25,309 nucleotides of DNA from Candidatus Altarchaeota archaeon (GTDB lineage Archaea; Altiarchaeota; Altiarchaeia; JAFGQM01), in assembly GCA_016935655.1 (NCBI GenBank), contig JAFGQM010000097.1, positions 1 through 25,309 of the forward strand, in the 5' to 3' direction. Below the pieces are notes generated by a model. The model did not search any database. It saw only the letters and a program-made list of their open reading frames with translations, and was not told where the DNA came from. The position numbers were made by a program, and so were the translations under genes. Positions 22,821 through 25,309 of this stretch are shown one piece after another (within the stretch, counting starts at the first letter, position 1; the number at the start of each line of letters is the position of its first letter).

Positions 22821-23696
22821 ATGGACCTTGATGAGATAGCAAAATATGTGAAGGCCAGAACTGAAAGCGGAGAAAGCCTTCCATATGTCCTAGACGATCT
22901 GATAGCCAACGGGCTCCCGGGGAAATACCGGGCAGAGATAGCGAGGAGGATAATGCAGACTGAGGAGGACAAGAGACTGTACGAGAAAAGACTCGCTGCG
23001 ATAGAACAGAAAAAAACCACCAAGAAAAGGGCGTATATGGTTGTAGGAGCAATTGCTGTCTTGATCGTCTCTTTCATAATCATAAACTCCATCATTGAAG
23101 GTATCGTCTTGGAGCAAAGGTGGGAAGGGTTTAAGGAAGGCAAGGTTTCCGAAGACCCGGTTCAGATATCATACAATGACGATTCGCCCCTCATCATGGA
23201 GAAGGACGGTTACACTTACAGGATGACAAGGCTTGCCAAGTACAAGATAAGCGGTGTCGTCGTGAGCAAAATGTTCCAAGACGACCTGGCGAAGATCTCG
23301 CCCATAGATTTTCTCATCGTCTGGGGTGATCTCGCAGACCCTGAGATGGACCGATACCTAAAATACAGCAGTGGATACAGGATGGGTAGGATCGAAGCCA
23401 CCAATAGATGGGCGGAATGCCCTGTGGACGTAGACTACATAAACATACATCTGTCAAACAACCACCTGATACCCGCAAATGATAATATCGAGCAGGGCAT
23501 GGCCGGAGTGAGGATAAACGAGGTAGTGTACATGGAGGGCTATCTGGTGAAGGTTGAGTCGGATGCCTTCGGCGGGCCTTGGACGTCCAGCCTCGCGCGC
23601 GATGACGCAAGCGGCGGGTTTTTGGGGATAGGGGGAAGCGGCTGCGAAATCTTCTATGTGGAGAGGTTGGTCGTGGGGGACAGGGGTTACCAATGA
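22821..23696 (+). CDS. Single-pass membrane protein with unknown extracytoplasmic domain
   Basis: 291 residues. Residues 1-46 look like a small helical module (IAKYVKARTESGESLPYVLDDLI, then a second helix). They are followed by a charged linker, a basic KKTTKKR at 65-70 and one membrane helix at 72-94. The positive-inside rule places residues 95-291 outside the cell. That domain holds the sequences YKISGVVVSK (141-150), ISPIDFLIVWGDLADPEM (159-176), NIHLSNNHLIPAND (208-221), VVYMEGYLVKVE (235-246) and TSSLARDD. I recall this pattern, especially NNHLIPAN followed by an EGYLV strand, from uncharacterised bacterial proteins, but cannot name a family. It is monocistronic by position. Confidence 0.8.
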   Translation: MDLDEIAKYVKARTESGESLPYVLDDLIANGLPGKYRAEIARRIMQTEEDKRLYEKRLAAIEQKKTTKKRAYMVVGAIAVLIVSFIIINSIIEGIVLEQRWEGFKEGKVSEDPVQISYNDDSPLIMEKDGYTYRMTRLAKYKISGVVVSKMFQDDLAKISPIDFLIVWGDLADPEMDRYLKYSSGYRMGRIEATNRWAECPVDVDYINIHLSNNHLIPANDNIEQGMAGVRINEVVYMEGYLVKVESDAFGGPWTSSLARDDASGGFLGIGGSGCEIFYVERLVVGDRGYQ

Positions 23697-23700
23697 TTAA

Positions 23701-23708
23701 TTTTTATC
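23701..23708 (+). promoter_or_regulatory. TATA box for the aspartate kinase operon
   Basis: TTTTTATC lies 29-36 nt before the ATG at 23737. It supports that ATG over the GTG at 23713, which would fall at or before the predicted transcription start. Confidence 0.5.
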
Positions 23709-23736
23709 TGCTGTGCGTCAATATTTAGGATTTCTT

Positions 23737-24963
23737 ATGGCTAGAATCGTTGCTAAATTTGGTGGTACTAGCGTAGCTGACGGTGAGAAGATAAGGAATG
23801 CTGCCAGGAGTATTGCCAAGGAGGTCGAGCGGGGCAACCAGGTGGCGGTCGTCGTCTCGGCCATGGGGAAGACCACTAACTTCCTCCTTGAGTCCCTGGA
23901 GACCGCGACCAACGGGGAATACACGCCACAGACGAAGGACGACGTGGCGGCCATGGGGGAACGGACATCTGTCAGGGTCATGGCAGCGGCCTTGAACTCA
24001 GTAGGGGTGAAGTCGTGCTATGTAGAACCCACCCACAAGGAATGGCCGGTCATCACGAACTCCAGGTTCGTGAATGCGACCATAGACGTGGAAAAGACCA
24101 GGGAAAGGGCGAAGAGGTTCATCGGGCCCATGCTCGAGCAGGGCATTGTGCCGGTCATATGCGGGTTCCTGGGAATAGACAAGATGGGCAATGTCACCAC
24201 CATAGGCAGGGGCGGCAGCGATACGACAGGGGTGCTGATGGGCTACTGCCTGGACGCCGACGAAGTGGCGATCGTTACGGATGTGGACGGCGTCTTCAGC
24301 GGGGACCCGAGGGTCGTGGACAATGCAAGGCTCATAAGGGAGATAGACACCAGCGTCCTGTGGGACCTGGCGGTGAGCGGGGCAAAGGTCCTCAAATGGG
24401 ACGCCTTGAAATTCAAGGGCAAGAATCAGGTTCTAAAAATCGTTCATAACAGGCACATGGACCTGCGCGCGGACGGGACCATAGTAAAAGGTGATTTTAT
24501 GGAATTCAAAGTCGACAGGCTTAAGAAGCCGCTTGGTGGGGTTACACTGGTTGGGAAAAATCTGATTGAGTACACTGGGCTATTGTCAACGACATCTAAG
24601 ATACTGGGCGATGCCAAAATAAACATCTGGGGCGTCACAGTGGCTCCGGATTCGATGACGTTTTTCATAGACGGCGAGAGTGTTGAGAAGGGGACGAAGA
24701 TCCTCCATGAGTTCGTGTTGAGCGACCAGAAGGTTTTGTCAATAACATCGACCAAGGACATCGGCTTAGTCTACGTATCGTCACCCGACTTCTTGGACGA
24801 GCCGGGAGTCTTGGGCAAGATAACAGGTGCCATAGGAGAGGCTGGGTTCAACATCCTGGAAGTAACAACCTCAAAAAGCCAGATCATGGTATTTGTGAAC
24901 TACAAGAACATAGATGCGGTCTATGAGATGATGAGGCTGCTGTTTAAGGAAAACAAGAAATGA
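23737..24963 (+). CDS. lysC: Aspartate kinase
   Basis: 408 residues from the ATG at 23737. It phosphorylates aspartate, the first step to lysine, threonine and methionine. KFGGTSVADG at 7-16 is the kinase signature. TTIGRGGSDTTGVLMG, VTDVDGVFSGDPRVV and the SGAKVLKWDAL segment follow. The C-terminal part contains two ACT-type regulatory repeats (around TLVGKNLIEYTGLLSTTSKIL and SSPDFLDEPGVLGKITGAIGEAG), where end-product amino acids usually bind. The GTG at 23713 adds eight residues unlike the family and conflicts with the TATA position. The stop overlaps the next start as ATGA. Confidence 0.95.
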   Translation: MARIVAKFGGTSVADGEKIRNAARSIAKEVERGNQVAVVVSAMGKTTNFLLESLETATNGEYTPQTKDDVAAMGERTSVRVMAAALNSVGVKSCYVEPTHKEWPVITNSRFVNATIDVEKTRERAKRFIGPMLEQGIVPVICGFLGIDKMGNVTTIGRGGSDTTGVLMGYCLDADEVAIVTDVDGVFSGDPRVVDNARLIREIDTSVLWDLAVSGAKVLKWDALKFKGKNQVLKIVHNRHMDLRADGTIVKGDFMEFKVDRLKKPLGGVTLVGKNLIEYTGLLSTTSKILGDAKINIWGVTVAPDSMTFFIDGESVEKGTKILHEFVLSDQKVLSITSTKDIGLVYVSSPDFLDEPGVLGKITGAIGEAGFNILEVTTSKSQIMVFVNYKNIDAVYEMMRLLFKENKK

Positions 24964-25309
24964 GAAAACTGAAGGCAGGCGTCCTGGCCGGGACCGGGAT
25001 GGTGGGGCAGAAGTACGTGGAGCTGCTCAAGGACCACCCGTGGTTCGAGGTCAGTTATATCACGGCCTCAGAGAAGTCTGTGGGCAAGAGGTATTCAGAG
25101 GCAGTCCAGGGAAGGTGGCACATGAACTGCGACATTCCCAAGGGCGTGAAGGGCTTGGAGGTACAGCCCATGGAGAACCTCAAAGGTTGCAAGGACAGCT
25201 GTGACTTCGTATTCTCCGCCCTGGGCTCGGAGCCTGCCAAGGAATGGGAGGAGAAGTACGCTGCGGCAGATATTCCTGTAGTCTCGAACGCATCGGCGCA
25301 CAGGCACAC
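24960..25309 (+). CDS. asd: Aspartate-semialdehyde dehydrogenase (3' end outside window)
   Basis: The first 116 residues are present; the frame is open to the window edge. It reduces aspartyl phosphate to aspartate semialdehyde. KAGVLAGTGMVGQKYVELL is the NADP-binding Rossmann start of the archaeal/fungal type, in which the first glycine-rich turn reads LAGTGMVG rather than the usual GATGxVG. HPWFEVSYITASEKSVGKRY and DFVFSALGSEPAKEWEEKYA with VVSNASAHR follow in family order, ending just before the catalytic cysteine. Its ATG overlaps the aspartate kinase TGA by four bases, so the two enzymes of consecutive steps are translationally coupled. Confidence 0.94.
   Translation, partial: MRKLKAGVLAGTGMVGQKYVELLKDHPWFEVSYITASEKSVGKRYSEAVQGRWHMNCDIPKGVKGLEVQPMENLKGCKDSCDFVFSALGSEPAKEWEEKYAAADIPVVSNASAHRH

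Noticed and set aside
1..25309. Search for CRISPR arrays, insertion sequences, prophage or defence systems
   Set aside because: No spaced direct repeats, transposase, integrase or defence-type nuclease is seen, and composition is even across the window.

Overview
The window is a compact stretch of an archaeal chromosome carrying mostly housekeeping and biosynthetic genes. Archaeal markers are transcription factor E, nascent polypeptide-associated complex (NAC), ribosomal protein eL37, the tRNA C56 ribose methyltransferase aTrm56, archaemetzincin, an archaeal type of ATCase regulatory chain, DUF116, and TATA boxes placed about 25-35 nt before start codons. Codon use favours AGG and ATA throughout, with no clear island of foreign composition. 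The lineage (a euryarchaeote or a DPANN-like group) cannot be fixed from this sequence alone.

Left block (2-8869): nitrogen metabolism around carbamoyl phosphate. The 3' part of carB is followed on the same strand by argH, pyrB and pyrI. Facing them are argF and argG, which share a 4-nt stop/start overlap. So the last three steps of arginine synthesis and the first committed step of pyrimidine synthesis sit beside the enzyme that feeds both. Divergent from argF across a two-way promoter is an ornithine cyclodeaminase of the archaeal LOR/SDH family, expected to turn ornithine into proline.

Middle block (8958-18447): a small unknown protein, a cis-prenyltransferase, a dUTPase/dCTP deaminase-like protein, archaemetzincin, and two paralogous membrane proteins with different C-terminal tails (zinc ribbon versus long acidic tail). 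Then come a quinolinate synthase operon with a small cysteine-containing protein of unknown function, a membrane-anchored DUF116 protein, glmS with NAC, a 2H-type RNA phosphodiesterase/ligase, and a basic orphan protein.

Right block (18505-25309): ftsY, rpl37e, NAD kinase and an M50 membrane protease in one direction. In the other direction lies a trm56-tfe-HD phosphohydrolase cluster. Then come a single-pass membrane protein of unknown function and the start of the aspartate-family pathway (aspartate kinase overlapping aspartate-semialdehyde dehydrogenase, which runs off the window).

Genes are packed tightly. No stretch longer than 300 bases lacks a gene; the longest gap is about 120 bases. 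I found no tRNA, rRNA, CRISPR array, transposase or long repeat. No clear undescribed multi-gene system stands out. The most open items are the paired membrane proteins, the small protein upstream of nadA, the cysteine-poor DUF116 protein and the anchored protein at 22821-23696.
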